From JAVXTH01 sp036641395 (GTDB lineage Bacteria > Bacillota_I > Bacilli_A > Erysipelotrichales > Erysipelotrichaceae), in assembly GCA_036641395.1 (NCBI GenBank), contig JAVWEY010000002.1, forward strand, positions 14,914 to 78,913: a stretch of DNA of 64,000 nt. Reading direction: 5' to 3'. Of this stretch, positions 34,589 to 42,163 are shown in pieces. The notes beneath the pieces are model-generated. The model worked only from the letters and a program-made list of their open reading frames with translations. It did not search any database and was not told where the DNA came from. A program made the translations under genes and the position numbers. Numbering within the stretch: position 1 is the first letter of the stretch; each line of letters starts with the position of its first letter.

Positions 34589-35479
34589 ATGGAAGCATTA
34601 AAATTAATTGGTAATACCCCAATGATTCAATTGGATCATAAAAATATTTTTGTTAAACTAGAAAAATTTAATTTGGGAGGCAGCATTAAAGATCGTACGG
34701 TATTAGGAATGATTCAAGTAGCGATGAAGGAACACAAAATAAATGAAAACAGTGTTTTAGTAGAAGCTACAAGCGGTAATACGGGCATTGCCTTGGCAAT
34801 GATTGGGGCTGTTTATCATTTAAAAGTAATTATTATTATGCCTGAAACAATGAGTGTTGAACGTAGACAATTAGTGAAAGCATATGGTGCTGAATTAATT
34901 TTGTCACCAGGAAATAAAGGAATGAATGGTGCAATTGCAATGATGCAGCAATTATTAGATGAAAATAAGAATTATGTATCATTAAAACAATTTGAAAATA
35001 AAGCAAATGCATTGATTCATTATGAAACAACTGGCGTTGAAATATTAAAACAAGTACCAAACATTGATATGTTTGTGGCATGTGTTGGAACGGGTGGTAG
35101 TTTTAGTGGAATTGCGAAACGGTTGAAAGAACAAAACCATGCGATTCGTACGATTGTAGGAGAACCAAGTGAGAGTGCAGTTTTATCTGGTATGGCAAGT
35201 GGACCACATAAAATACAAGGAATCGGTGCAGGTTTTATTCCAGAAGTCTTAGATAGAGAACTGATTGATGATATTATGTTAATCGATAGTGATGAGGCAA
35301 TCAAAGAAACAATTAATTTTGTAAAGGAAACAGGAATTCTAGTGGGTATTAGTAGTGGTGCTAATATTGCTTTGGCAAAACGTTTGAGTGAGCGTTATCC
35401 AGATAAGAATATTGTGACACTTGCACCAGATGGAGGGGAAAAATATCTTTCGGTTCTACCACTAGGTGATAATCAATGA
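34589..35479 (+). CDS. cysK: Cysteine synthase A (O-acetylserine sulfhydrylase)
   Basis: 296 residues, PLP fold type II. It makes cysteine from O-acetylserine and sulfide. The PLP lysine lies in GGSIKDR, the substrate loop is EATSGNTGIALA, and the phosphate-binding glycines are VGTGGSFSGIAKRLKEQN (as VGTGGS). Slightly shorter than the 310-residue norm. It overlaps cysE by four bases, so the two enzymes of the cysteine pathway are made together. Confidence 0.95.
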   Translation: MEALKLIGNTPMIQLDHKNIFVKLEKFNLGGSIKDRTVLGMIQVAMKEHKINENSVLVEATSGNTGIALAMIGAVYHLKVIIIMPETMSVERRQLVKAYGAELILSPGNKGMNGAIAMMQQLLDENKNYVSLKQFENKANALIHYETTGVEILKQVPNIDMFVACVGTGGSFSGIAKRLKEQNHAIRTIVGEPSESAVLSGMASGPHKIQGIGAGFIPEVLDRELIDDIMLIDSDEAIKETINFVKETGILVGISSGANIALAKRLSERYPDKNIVTLAPDGGEKYLSVLPLGDNQ

Positions 35480-35994
35480 GTATAAGAAGCGATATTTCTT
35501 ATAATATCACAAGAACGATGGAATACGATCCAGCCGCTCATTCAAGAATTGAAGTTTTATTATTATATCCACATATAAAAGCAATCTTGTTTCATCGTGT
35601 ATCGCATTTTTTATGGAAGCATCATTTGTACTTCTTAGCTCGTTTTAATTCTAATATTGCTCGTTTTTGGACAGGCATTGAGATTCATCCCGGTGCTTGT
35701 ATTGCGCGTGGTCTTATTATTGATCATGGAATGGGAGTAGTTATTGGTGAAACCGCAATCGTTGGTGAAGATGTATTAATCTATCATGGAGTTACATTAG
35801 GTGGTACAGGGAAACAACACTGTAAACGACACCCAACCCTTGGTAATCGAGTTATGATTGGCTCAGGTGCTAAGATTCTTGGTAATATTACGCTTGGCGA
35901 TGATGTGAAAATTGGTGCGAATGCAGTTGTGATGAAAGATATTCCAAGTGGCTGTACTGCAGTTGGAATACCAGCTCGAATTATTGAAAAATAA
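35476..35994 (+). CDS. cysE: Serine O-acetyltransferase
   Basis: 172 residues, the short Gram-positive form that lacks the N-terminal hexamerisation helices. Left-handed beta-helix with the catalytic motif GIEIHPGACIARGLIIDHG and GVTLGGTGKQHCKRHPTLG, the latter with the CoA loop. It acetylates serine with acetyl-CoA, and the product feeds CysK encoded just before it. It overlaps cysK by an ATGA. Confidence 0.96.
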   Translation: MSIRSDISYNITRTMEYDPAAHSRIEVLLLYPHIKAILFHRVSHFLWKHHLYFLARFNSNIARFWTGIEIHPGACIARGLIIDHGMGVVIGETAIVGEDVLIYHGVTLGGTGKQHCKRHPTLGNRVMIGSGAKILGNITLGDDVKIGANAVVMKDIPSGCTAVGIPARIIEK

Positions 35995-36014
35995 GGGGAA
36001 TATCCCTTTTTTCA
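35993..36014 (+). terminator. Terminator after cysE
   Basis: AAGGG and CCCTT with a six-base loop followed by T residues. Confidence 0.7.
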
Positions 36015-36082
36015 TTTTCATGATGTAAATTTCAAACTATTTTGTGTATAATAAGACTATTGTAAAGAAATGAGGAAAACTT

Positions 36083-37096
36083 ATGGGAGTAGAACATTTA
36101 ATATTACCAAATCGTTATGAGAATAAATTAGATATTGTTTCAACTGAAATTGCTATTAAATATGTAAAGGATTTATTTGAAAAAAGATTAGCCCATCATC
36201 TAAATCTAATGCGTGTATCTGCACCACTCTATGTTTTTGAAGATAGTGGATTAAATGACAATTTAAACGGTACAGAACGCCCAGTAAGTTTTGATATTAA
36301 AGAAATCGGTAAGAATGTACAGATTGTCCATTCACTTGCGAAATGGAAAAGAATGGCATTAAAACGATATCATTTTAATGTGAATAAAGGTATTTACACG
36401 GATATGAACGCAATTCGTCGTGATGAAGAATTAGATAATCTTCATTCAACTTATGTTGACCAATGGGATTGGGAAAAAATTATTGGAGAAGAATCACGTA
36501 ATCTTACTTCATTAAAAATTTGTGTAGAGTTAATTATGAAAGCGTTAAAGGAAACTGAAAAAGAACTAACAATTGTGTTTGAAAACTTAGAACCTTTTAT
36601 TCATGAAGAAGTGTTTTTTATCACATCACAAGAATTATTAGATCGATATCCTGATTTAACACCAAAAGAAAGAGAATATGCCATTACAAAAGAAAAGAAA
36701 ACGGTTTTTATTATGCAAATCGGTGATTTATTAAGTAATGGAGAAAAGCATGATGGCAGGGCTCCTGATTATGATGATTGGAAATTGAATGGAGACATAT
36801 TGATATATTATCCAATTCTTGATTGTGCGGTTGAAATATCTTCGATGGGAATCCGGGTTGATGCGCAAACATTGATGGAACAACTTCAAAAGACAAATTG
36901 TTTGGATCGAATGAAACTTCCTTATCATCAACAGTTATTAAATAATGAATTACCACTTACGATGGGTGGAGGAATTGGTCAATCAAGAATTTGTTTAATA
37001 CTTTTAAATAAAGCCCATATTGGTGAAGTACAAGTATCTTCATGGAGTGATGAAATGAATGATACGTGTAAACGTCATAATATTAATTTATTATAA
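36083..37096 (+). CDS. asnA: Aspartate-ammonia ligase (asparagine synthetase A)
   Basis: 337 residues, the normal length of AsnA, a class II aminoacyl-tRNA synthetase-like enzyme that makes asparagine from aspartate, ammonia and ATP. Motifs: LMRVSAPLYVFEDSGLNDNL, RPVSFDI, ALKRYHF, MNAIRRDE, VDQWDWEKII, and GGGIGQSRICLILLNKAHIGEVQ at the end (motif 3 Arg). TATAAT lies about 30 bases before the gene. Single gene with its own terminator. Confidence 0.97.
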   Translation: MGVEHLILPNRYENKLDIVSTEIAIKYVKDLFEKRLAHHLNLMRVSAPLYVFEDSGLNDNLNGTERPVSFDIKEIGKNVQIVHSLAKWKRMALKRYHFNVNKGIYTDMNAIRRDEELDNLHSTYVDQWDWEKIIGEESRNLTSLKICVELIMKALKETEKELTIVFENLEPFIHEEVFFITSQELLDRYPDLTPKEREYAITKEKKTVFIMQIGDLLSNGEKHDGRAPDYDDWKLNGDILIYYPILDCAVEISSMGIRVDAQTLMEQLQKTNCLDRMKLPYHQQLLNNELPLTMGGGIGQSRICLILLNKAHIGEVQVSSWSDEMNDTCKRHNINLL

Positions 37097-37133
37097 TATC
37101 CAGAATCTGATGAAATAATACAACTCATACATT

Positions 37134-37168
37134 AAAGCGACAACTCGTACAAGAATTGTTGCTTTTTC
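37134..37168 (+). terminator. Terminator after asnA
   Basis: AAGCGACAA pairs with TTGTTGCTT (one G-T pair), followed by T residues. Confidence 0.8.
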
Positions 37169-37253
37169 TATTTGAACATGATATGAATTGGGTATGAATT
37201 ATTAAATAGTTAATTTTAAATAATCCGATATTTTGGATCAAGGAGTTTATTTT

Positions 37254-37565
37254 ATGAATAGAAATCAAAAGTTAAAATTAAGTATTATTTTAAGTTCTAA
37301 TATTTACTCAAAAACGTTTAAATTTGAAAGAATTAAATATCAAATTCCTAAAGCAGTTTATAAAATATGTAAAATGTTTTTTATTTTGAATTTAATCCTA
37401 TTACCGCTAACTGTTTTTATTTCTTCTTATTATGTAATGGAAGGAAATATTACTAGTATTTGGTTGTTTATTTTAATTTATGTGGCCTATGTAATTCTAT
37501 ATGTAATTCTTTACTATGTTATGTTGCCTCATGATTTAGAGAATCTAATCGATAATGAGAAATAG
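37254..37565 (+). CDS. Small two-TM membrane protein
   Basis: 103 residues from ATG 37254, eight bases after AGGAG; the upstream TTG/ATG frame lacks a ribosome site. The N-terminal 40 residues are basic and polar (NRNQKLKLS, KTFKFERIKYQIPKA), followed by two hydrophobic spans (about 45-65 and 72-95) and an acidic end. No family recognised. It lies alone between asnA and the ars-type operon. Confidence 0.68.
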   Translation: MNRNQKLKLSIILSSNIYSKTFKFERIKYQIPKAVYKICKMFFILNLILLPLTVFISSYYVMEGNITSIWLFILIYVAYVILYVILYYVMLPHDLENLIDNEK

Positions 37566-37616
37566 TGATTTTCTATATTATCATGGATTCCATCCTTTCT
37601 TATCAATATAAATTAT

Positions 37617-37648
37617 AAGCAATCGATTTATGGTTGCTTTTTTTATTA
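37617..37648 (+). terminator. Terminator before the arsR operon
   Basis: An AAGC-containing arm near 37618 pairs with GGTTGCTT near 37632, followed by a run of T. Exact ends are approximate. Confidence 0.65.
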
Positions 37649-37655
37649 GATGTAC

Positions 37656-37686
37656 TATAATTATCATATCGATAAATATCGATATG
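37656..37686 (+). promoter_or_regulatory. arsR -10 box and palindromic operator
   Basis: TATAAT (37656-37661) is followed directly by the perfect inverted repeat CATATCGAT (37665-37673), AAAT, ATCGATATG (37678-37686). The repeat lies at the transcription start, where a bound ArsR dimer would block initiation. Confidence 0.82.
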
Positions 37687-37698
37687 AGGTGATATAAG

Positions 37699-38007
37699 AT
37701 GAAAAGTGATCAAGAAAATGCAATGGTGTTTAAAGCGTTATGCGATGAAAATCGTTTACAAATATTAAGTTTGCTTCGAAGTGGAGAAAAATGTGCTTGT
37801 GTTTTATTAGAACATTTAAAGATTAGTCAATCGACTTTATCTCATCATATGCAGATTTTATGTGATTCAGGCATTGTAAAGATGCGTAAGCAAGGGAAAT
37901 GGAGTCATTATTCAATTAGTGTTGAAGGAAGTTTAAATGCGCAAACATTGCTTTTAAACTTAACTAAAATTGATGAAGAAAGTAGTTGTTGTGATGGAAG
38001 AAATTAG
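37699..38007 (+). CDS. arsR: ArsR/SmtB family repressor
   Basis: 102 residues with a winged helix-turn-helix (FKALCDENRLQILSLLRSGEKCACVLLEHL, given in its parts; SQSTLSHHMQILCDSGIVKMRKQGKWSHYSI). The metal/metalloid site of classical ArsR is ELCVCDL; here EKCACVL keeps the two cysteines. A further SSCCD Cys pair is at the C terminus. It probably senses As(III) and controls the downstream permease and reductase through the palindrome at 37665-37686. Confidence 0.93.
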   Translation: MKSDQENAMVFKALCDENRLQILSLLRSGEKCACVLLEHLKISQSTLSHHMQILCDSGIVKMRKQGKWSHYSISVEGSLNAQTLLLNLTKIDEESSCCDGRN

Positions 38008-38998
38008 TTATTTAGTCCAGAATCAAATATTAGGAATGAAATGGTTAAATGATATCATCGGGTCTTTTCTAAGATTATTTGGAATTGATCTTACTAACAT
38101 GTTCGCAAAAAGTTTACAATTCTTTTTATTTGATACGATTAAAATATTTATTTTATTATCTTTTTTAATCTTCTTTGTTTCTTATCTTCAAAGTTATTTT
38201 TCACCGGAGCGATCAAAGAAAATTCTAACTCGATTTCATGGTTTTGGTGCAAATCTATTAGGTGCATTATTAGGAAGCGTAACGCCATTTTGTTCCTGTT
38301 CATCGATTCCTCTTTTTATTGGTTTTAGTAGTGCAGGTTTACCAATTGGTGTAACTTTCTCATTCTTAATTTCTTCACCAATGGTAGATTTAGGTTCTTT
38401 GGTGTTATTAATGAGTATATTTGGAAGTAAAATTGCCTTTACTTATGTTTTTTTAGGTTTATTAATTGCTGTTATTGGTGGTACAATAATAGATAAATTA
38501 GGGATGGAAAATCAAGTTGAAGAGTTTGTGAAGTCGGCGGATACAATTGATTTAGAGAGTCCTAGTTTAACGCAACGTGATCGATTTCATTATGCTTTTG
38601 ATCAAGTTCACGCAACGATAAAAAAAGTAGGACCTTATATTTTAATTGGTGTAGCGATTGGGGCTTTGATTCATAATCTAATTCCGTCTACATTGATTGA
38701 ATCCATATTAGGAAGCAATAATCCTTTTTCGGTGATACTAGCAACCATTGTTGGAATTCCAATGTATGCTGATATTTTTGGAACGATTCCAGTTGCGGAG
38801 AGTTTATTTGTAAAGGGAGCAGGACTAGGTACGGTGTTATCCTTCATGATGGCAGTTACGACATTATCACTACCTTCCATTATCATGTTGCGTAAAGCGA
38901 TTAAACCTAAATTATTATTTTTATTTGTGGGAATAGTCAGCGTTGGTATTATATTAGTTGGTTATTTATTTAATGCATTTGCATTTTTACTTATATAG
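37994..38998 (+). CDS. arsP: ArsP-like permease (UPF0718/DUF318)
   Basis: 334 residues from ATG 37994, overlapping arsR by 14 bases; the ribosome site is weak and a later Met is possible. About eight spans. The family signature is plain: TPFCSCSSIPLFIGFSSAG, with SFLISSPMVD, and a second inverted copy VGIPMYADIFGTIPVAE. Proteins of this group include ArsP, which exports trivalent organoarsenicals. The neighbours (ArsR, thioredoxin-like, ArsC) support a metalloid-resistance role, though the natural substrate could differ. Confidence 0.88.
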   Translation: MEEISYLVQNQILGMKWLNDIIGSFLRLFGIDLTNMFAKSLQFFLFDTIKIFILLSFLIFFVSYLQSYFSPERSKKILTRFHGFGANLLGALLGSVTPFCSCSSIPLFIGFSSAGLPIGVTFSFLISSPMVDLGSLVLLMSIFGSKIAFTYVFLGLLIAVIGGTIIDKLGMENQVEEFVKSADTIDLESPSLTQRDRFHYAFDQVHATIKKVGPYILIGVAIGALIHNLIPSTLIESILGSNNPFSVILATIVGIPMYADIFGTIPVAESLFVKGAGLGTVLSFMMAVTTLSLPSIIMLRKAIKPKLLFLFVGIVSVGIILVGYLFNAFAFLLI

Positions 38999-39013
38999 AG
39001 GAGAGAAAATAAA

Positions 39014-39304
39014 ATGAAATTATTTCGAAAGCAAAAAGAAACAACAGTTCAATCAAAAACATCAAGATTTAAAGTACTAGGATCTGGTTGTAATAAGTGC
39101 AATCAATTAGAAAAAGGACTACGTGAGGCAATGGATATGTTTGGTTTAGAAGATGAAATTGAACATGTAACCAGTTATGCCCAAATTGCCGCTTATGGAG
39201 TGATGAGTACACCGGCATTAGTGATTGATGGGAAAGTCGTTGCTTGTGGTAAAGTTTTAAGTACCAATGAAATAGTAGCAATTTTGAAAAAGGTATTAAA
39301 ATAA
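39014..39304 (+). CDS. Small thioredoxin-fold redox protein
   Basis: 96 residues of the 'redox-active disulfide protein 2' type. After a basic 18-residue start, the fold carries the CxxC site in GSGCNKCNQLEKG, the cis-Pro motif MSTPALVIDG and a third Cys in VVACGKVLS. Such proteins occur with UPF0718 permeases and ArsR regulators. It may supply electrons to the ArsC encoded next. It begins 15 bases after the permease stop, with GAGGAGAG upstream. Confidence 0.9.
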   Translation: MKLFRKQKETTVQSKTSRFKVLGSGCNKCNQLEKGLREAMDMFGLEDEIEHVTSYAQIAAYGVMSTPALVIDGKVVACGKVLSTNEIVAILKKVLK

Positions 39305-39305
39305 T

Positions 39306-39704
39306 ATGATACCTAAAGTAGCTTTTGTCTGTGTTCATAATGCATGTCGCTCACAAATAGCAGAAGGATTGGCAAAACATTTTGGAAATGGATGTTTTGA
39401 TGCTTATTCAGCGGGTACTCAAGTTAAGGAACATATTAATTATGATGCAATTCGTTTAATGAAACAAATGTATGATATTGATATGGGAAATCAAAGATCA
39501 AAATTGTTAAGTGCAATTCCGGATTGTGATATCGTGATTTCAATGGGTTGTAATGTAGTGTGTCCTACTTTACCATGTATTGAGCGCTTGGATTGGGGTA
39601 TTGAAGATCCAACTGGGCTTAACGATGAGCAATTTATTGATACGATACGTATCATTGAAAAGAAAGTTAAAGAATTGATTGAAACAATTAAAAATAGCGG
39701 ATGA
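39306..39704 (+). CDS. arsC: Arsenate reductase, thioredoxin-coupled LMW phosphatase type
   Basis: 132 residues. The N-terminal P-loop VCVHNACRSQIAEG matches the pI258 ArsC family (CxxxxCRS). The redox Cys pair needed for the triple-cysteine cascade is in MGCNVVCPTLPC. It reduces arsenate to arsenite, using thioredoxin-like electrons. One base separates it from the thioredoxin-like gene, and no strong ribosome site is present, so translation is probably coupled. Its stop codon sits in the terminator stem. Confidence 0.94.
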   Translation: MIPKVAFVCVHNACRSQIAEGLAKHFGNGCFDAYSAGTQVKEHINYDAIRLMKQMYDIDMGNQRSKLLSAIPDCDIVISMGCNVVCPTLPCIERLDWGIEDPTGLNDEQFIDTIRIIEKKVKELIETIKNSG

Positions 39705-39734
39705 GCCTTGATTCGGTTCATCCGCTATTTTTTC
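39690..39734. terminator. Bidirectional terminator between arsC and rqcH
   Basis: AAAAATAGCGGATGA (39690-39704) pairs with TCATCCGCTATTTTT (39718-39732). A run of A and a run of T flank it, so it works both ways. Confidence 0.93.
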
Positions 39735-41386
39735 TTGACTAAATAATCTTCTCTTAAACTTTCAATGCTGTCTTTTTGTGGATCAATGTAAATTGTTTTA
39801 TGTTGACCCATTTGAACTAAGCCACTCTTTGATCCAGGTATTTTCTTTAAATATTTTACTTCACAATAATCAATTGGAATGCTACTTGATTCACGTCCCT
39901 GTGAATACCAAGCGGCAAGCATGCTGCTGGCACGGATTAATTTTTCATTTATTTGCTCGCTGCGTAGAATAACATGGGAACCATGATAATCTTGGGTATG
40001 AAACCACATGTCTTCTTTATGGGCAAAATGGAAGGTTAAATATTCATTTTGAATATTATTTTTTCCTACATAAATACTAGCGTCCTCGATTTGATAGGTA
40101 TCATAATTGGGAACATCAGATTTTTTCTTTTTTCTGATTTTACTTTGTGCTGCTTTTAGATAACCATTCTTCGCAAGTTCACTACGGATTTCATTCGCAT
40201 CGCCAATTGTAGCTTGTTCGAGTTGATTGGCTAACATTTCAAAATATTCTAGTTCAAGTTTGGTTTGCTCGATTTGTTGGGTAACGATACTTTGAGCTCT
40301 TTTCGCTTTATGATATTTTTGATAATATTTATTCGCATTGCCTTTACCATCAAGTTTTGGATTTAAATTAATTGAAATCATTTCATTTGTTTCAAAGGAA
40401 GGTAACTCGATTGAAGTAGTTTGACGATTTATTTGCTTCATATAGGCAAATAATAAATCACCATATTCTCGATACTTATCACAATCATAGGATTGTGATA
40501 AAGTTTCTTCTAATTTTGGTAGTTTACTTTTGTTTTTATGAATATGATGATGAACAAAACGAAATAAATCACCACTTTGTTGTTTGATTCTAACTTTTTC
40601 TTCTTGTTCAACGTATAAATAATCAATACCTTTCATTAACTCATAAGCACGATTTGTAACTTCTAAATGAGTTAAAGGTATCACATGGGAATAAGTAACT
40701 TGATTCTTTTCACTGATATAAAGCATTTGTGAATCACTTACAAGTTTCATTACATCTTTAAATGTTTCGCCATGAAGCATTCGATATTCCATTTCAACCG
40801 CAAATAAAGGTGAAAATCCATGGAACTGTTTTCCTAATGGAATGTTTTCGTCAATTGTTTGTTCCTTAAATGGATCTTTTTTTCCACTATGGGCTAAAGG
40901 CAATACAAAAGTAGCTTGAGGCAGGATTAAACGTCGGCTATTTTCATAAGGCGGAATCCGTTTCATCGCATCAATTATTTTATTATCTTCATTTACTAGA
41001 ATTAAATTTGCATATTTTCCCATTAATTCAATGTACATAATTAAGGTATGGATATCACCAATTTCATTACGGACTTGAATCTCCATTTTTAAGATTCGGT
41101 CTAGTCCTATTTGTTCGCAATTTAAAATAATCCCACCATCTAAATGTTTTCTTAAAACCATTGAAAAGTTAGTAGGTGTTTCTAAAGATGTATAAATAGG
41201 CTTAGTGAGATTGATTCGATTATATACGCTATGAGCTGAAACAAGTAAATAATGATTTTGATTGAGTGAGCGCAAAGTGAATAATAATTCGGTATCCGAT
41301 AAAGCTTGAATTTTATTTATTTTAGCTGGTAAAATTAGCCTGATTTTTTGATTCAGTTGTCGTAACATTAAACCATCAAGTGCCAT
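39725..41386 (-). CDS. rqcH: Ribosome quality control protein RqcH (NFACT family, FbpA-like)
   Basis: 553 residues. It binds stalled 50S subunits and recruits tRNA-Ala to add alanine tails to nascent chains. The NFACT-N domain begins MALDGLMLRQLNQKI with LILPAKINKI; a coiled coil around residues 350-410 is followed by NFACT-R with the conserved MWFHTQDYHGSHVILRS and a late GLVQMGQHKTIYIDP. Many such proteins were named fibronectin-binding. It is convergent with arsC and shares its terminator. Confidence 0.95.
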   Translation of the reverse strand: MALDGLMLRQLNQKIRLILPAKINKIQALSDTELLFTLRSLNQNHYLLVSAHSVYNRINLTKPIYTSLETPTNFSMVLRKHLDGGIILNCEQIGLDRILKMEIQVRNEIGDIHTLIMYIELMGKYANLILVNEDNKIIDAMKRIPPYENSRRLILPQATFVLPLAHSGKKDPFKEQTIDENIPLGKQFHGFSPLFAVEMEYRMLHGETFKDVMKLVSDSQMLYISEKNQVTYSHVIPLTHLEVTNRAYELMKGIDYLYVEQEEKVRIKQQSGDLFRFVHHHIHKNKSKLPKLEETLSQSYDCDKYREYGDLLFAYMKQINRQTTSIELPSFETNEMISINLNPKLDGKGNANKYYQKYHKAKRAQSIVTQQIEQTKLELEYFEMLANQLEQATIGDANEIRSELAKNGYLKAAQSKIRKKKKSDVPNYDTYQIEDASIYVGKNNIQNEYLTFHFAHKEDMWFHTQDYHGSHVILRSEQINEKLIRASSMLAAWYSQGRESSSIPIDYCEVKYLKKIPGSKSGLVQMGQHKTIYIDPQKDSIESLREDYLVKKK

Positions 41387-41467
41387 GAATATCGCTCCTT
41401 TTTATGAGTTGTGAATTTATTATAACACGAGTCATGTACCGACATGTGAAAAAAGGGTAAAACTTGT

Positions 41468-41496
41468 TTGACAACTAGTGCTACCCCTAGTAGAAT
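41468..41496 (+). promoter_or_regulatory. gmk promoter
   Basis: TTGACA (41468-41473), 17 bases, TAGAAT (41491-41496). ACTAG and CTAGT form an inverted repeat inside the spacer. Confidence 0.82.
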
Positions 41497-41520
41497 TGAT
41501 TGTATAAACTGGGAGGTGTT

Positions 41521-42093
41521 ATGAATATGAAAAAGGGGTTATTAATCATTATTAGTGGACCAAGCGGTGTTGGTAAAGGAACGATTCGTTCTTATTTTAT
41601 GCAAGATGAAGAGTTAAACTTAGTATATTCCACCTCTATGACAACAAGGTTACCACGTAATGGAGAAGTTGATGGTATTGATTATTTCTTTACTACAAAA
41701 GAAAAATTTGAAACAGCCATAGCCAATGGAGAATTATTAGAATGGGCAGAATTTGTTGGTAATTATTATGGTACACCAATCAGTGAGGTAGAAAAACTTC
41801 GCAATGAAGGTAAAAATGTGTTATTAGAAATTGAAGTTCAAGGGGCAACTCAAGTACGAGAAAAATGTCCGGATGCTTTATCAATCTTTATTATTCCACC
41901 CAGTATGGAAGAGTTAGAGAATCGCATTCGTGGAAGACGCTCAGAACCAGAAGAAATAGTTCAACAACGACTTGCGAAAGCAGTACGGGAAATGACTATG
42001 GTAAAAGATTATAAATATGTTGTATGTAACGATGATCCTAAACTTGCTGCAGATATGATATCGTTAATTATAAAACGCCAACAAAGTGAGTAA
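41521..42093 (+). CDS. gmk: Guanylate kinase
   Basis: 190 residues from ATG 41521 (GGGAGG four bases upstream; ATG 41527 with ten-base spacing is equally possible). It phosphorylates GMP to GDP. P-loop SGPSGVGKGTI, GMP-binding TTRLPRNGEVDGIDYFF, and LLEIEVQGATQV with the lid RGRRSEPEEIVQQRLA. The usual companion rpoZ does not follow; a terminator and priA do. Confidence 0.96.
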   Translation: MNMKKGLLIIISGPSGVGKGTIRSYFMQDEELNLVYSTSMTTRLPRNGEVDGIDYFFTTKEKFETAIANGELLEWAEFVGNYYGTPISEVEKLRNEGKNVLLEIEVQGATQVREKCPDALSIFIIPPSMEELENRIRGRRSEPEEIVQQRLAKAVREMTMVKDYKYVVCNDDPKLAADMISLIIKRQQSE

Positions 42094-42095
42094 TT

Positions 42096-42120
42096 AAATC
42101 GTCAATTGACGATTTTTTTA
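42096..42120 (+). terminator. Terminator after gmk
   Basis: AAATCGTCAATTGACGATTT, a perfect palindrome followed by more T residues. Confidence 0.88.
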
Positions 42121-42130
42121 TGCTAAATTG

Positions 42131-42139
42131 TGGTAAAAT
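42131..42139 (+). promoter_or_regulatory. Extended -10 promoter of priA
   Basis: TGGTAAAAT preceded by TG, 25 bases before the priA ATG. No clear -35. Confidence 0.62.
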
Positions 42140-42163
42140 AAACAAAAGAGAGTAGGTAAGATA

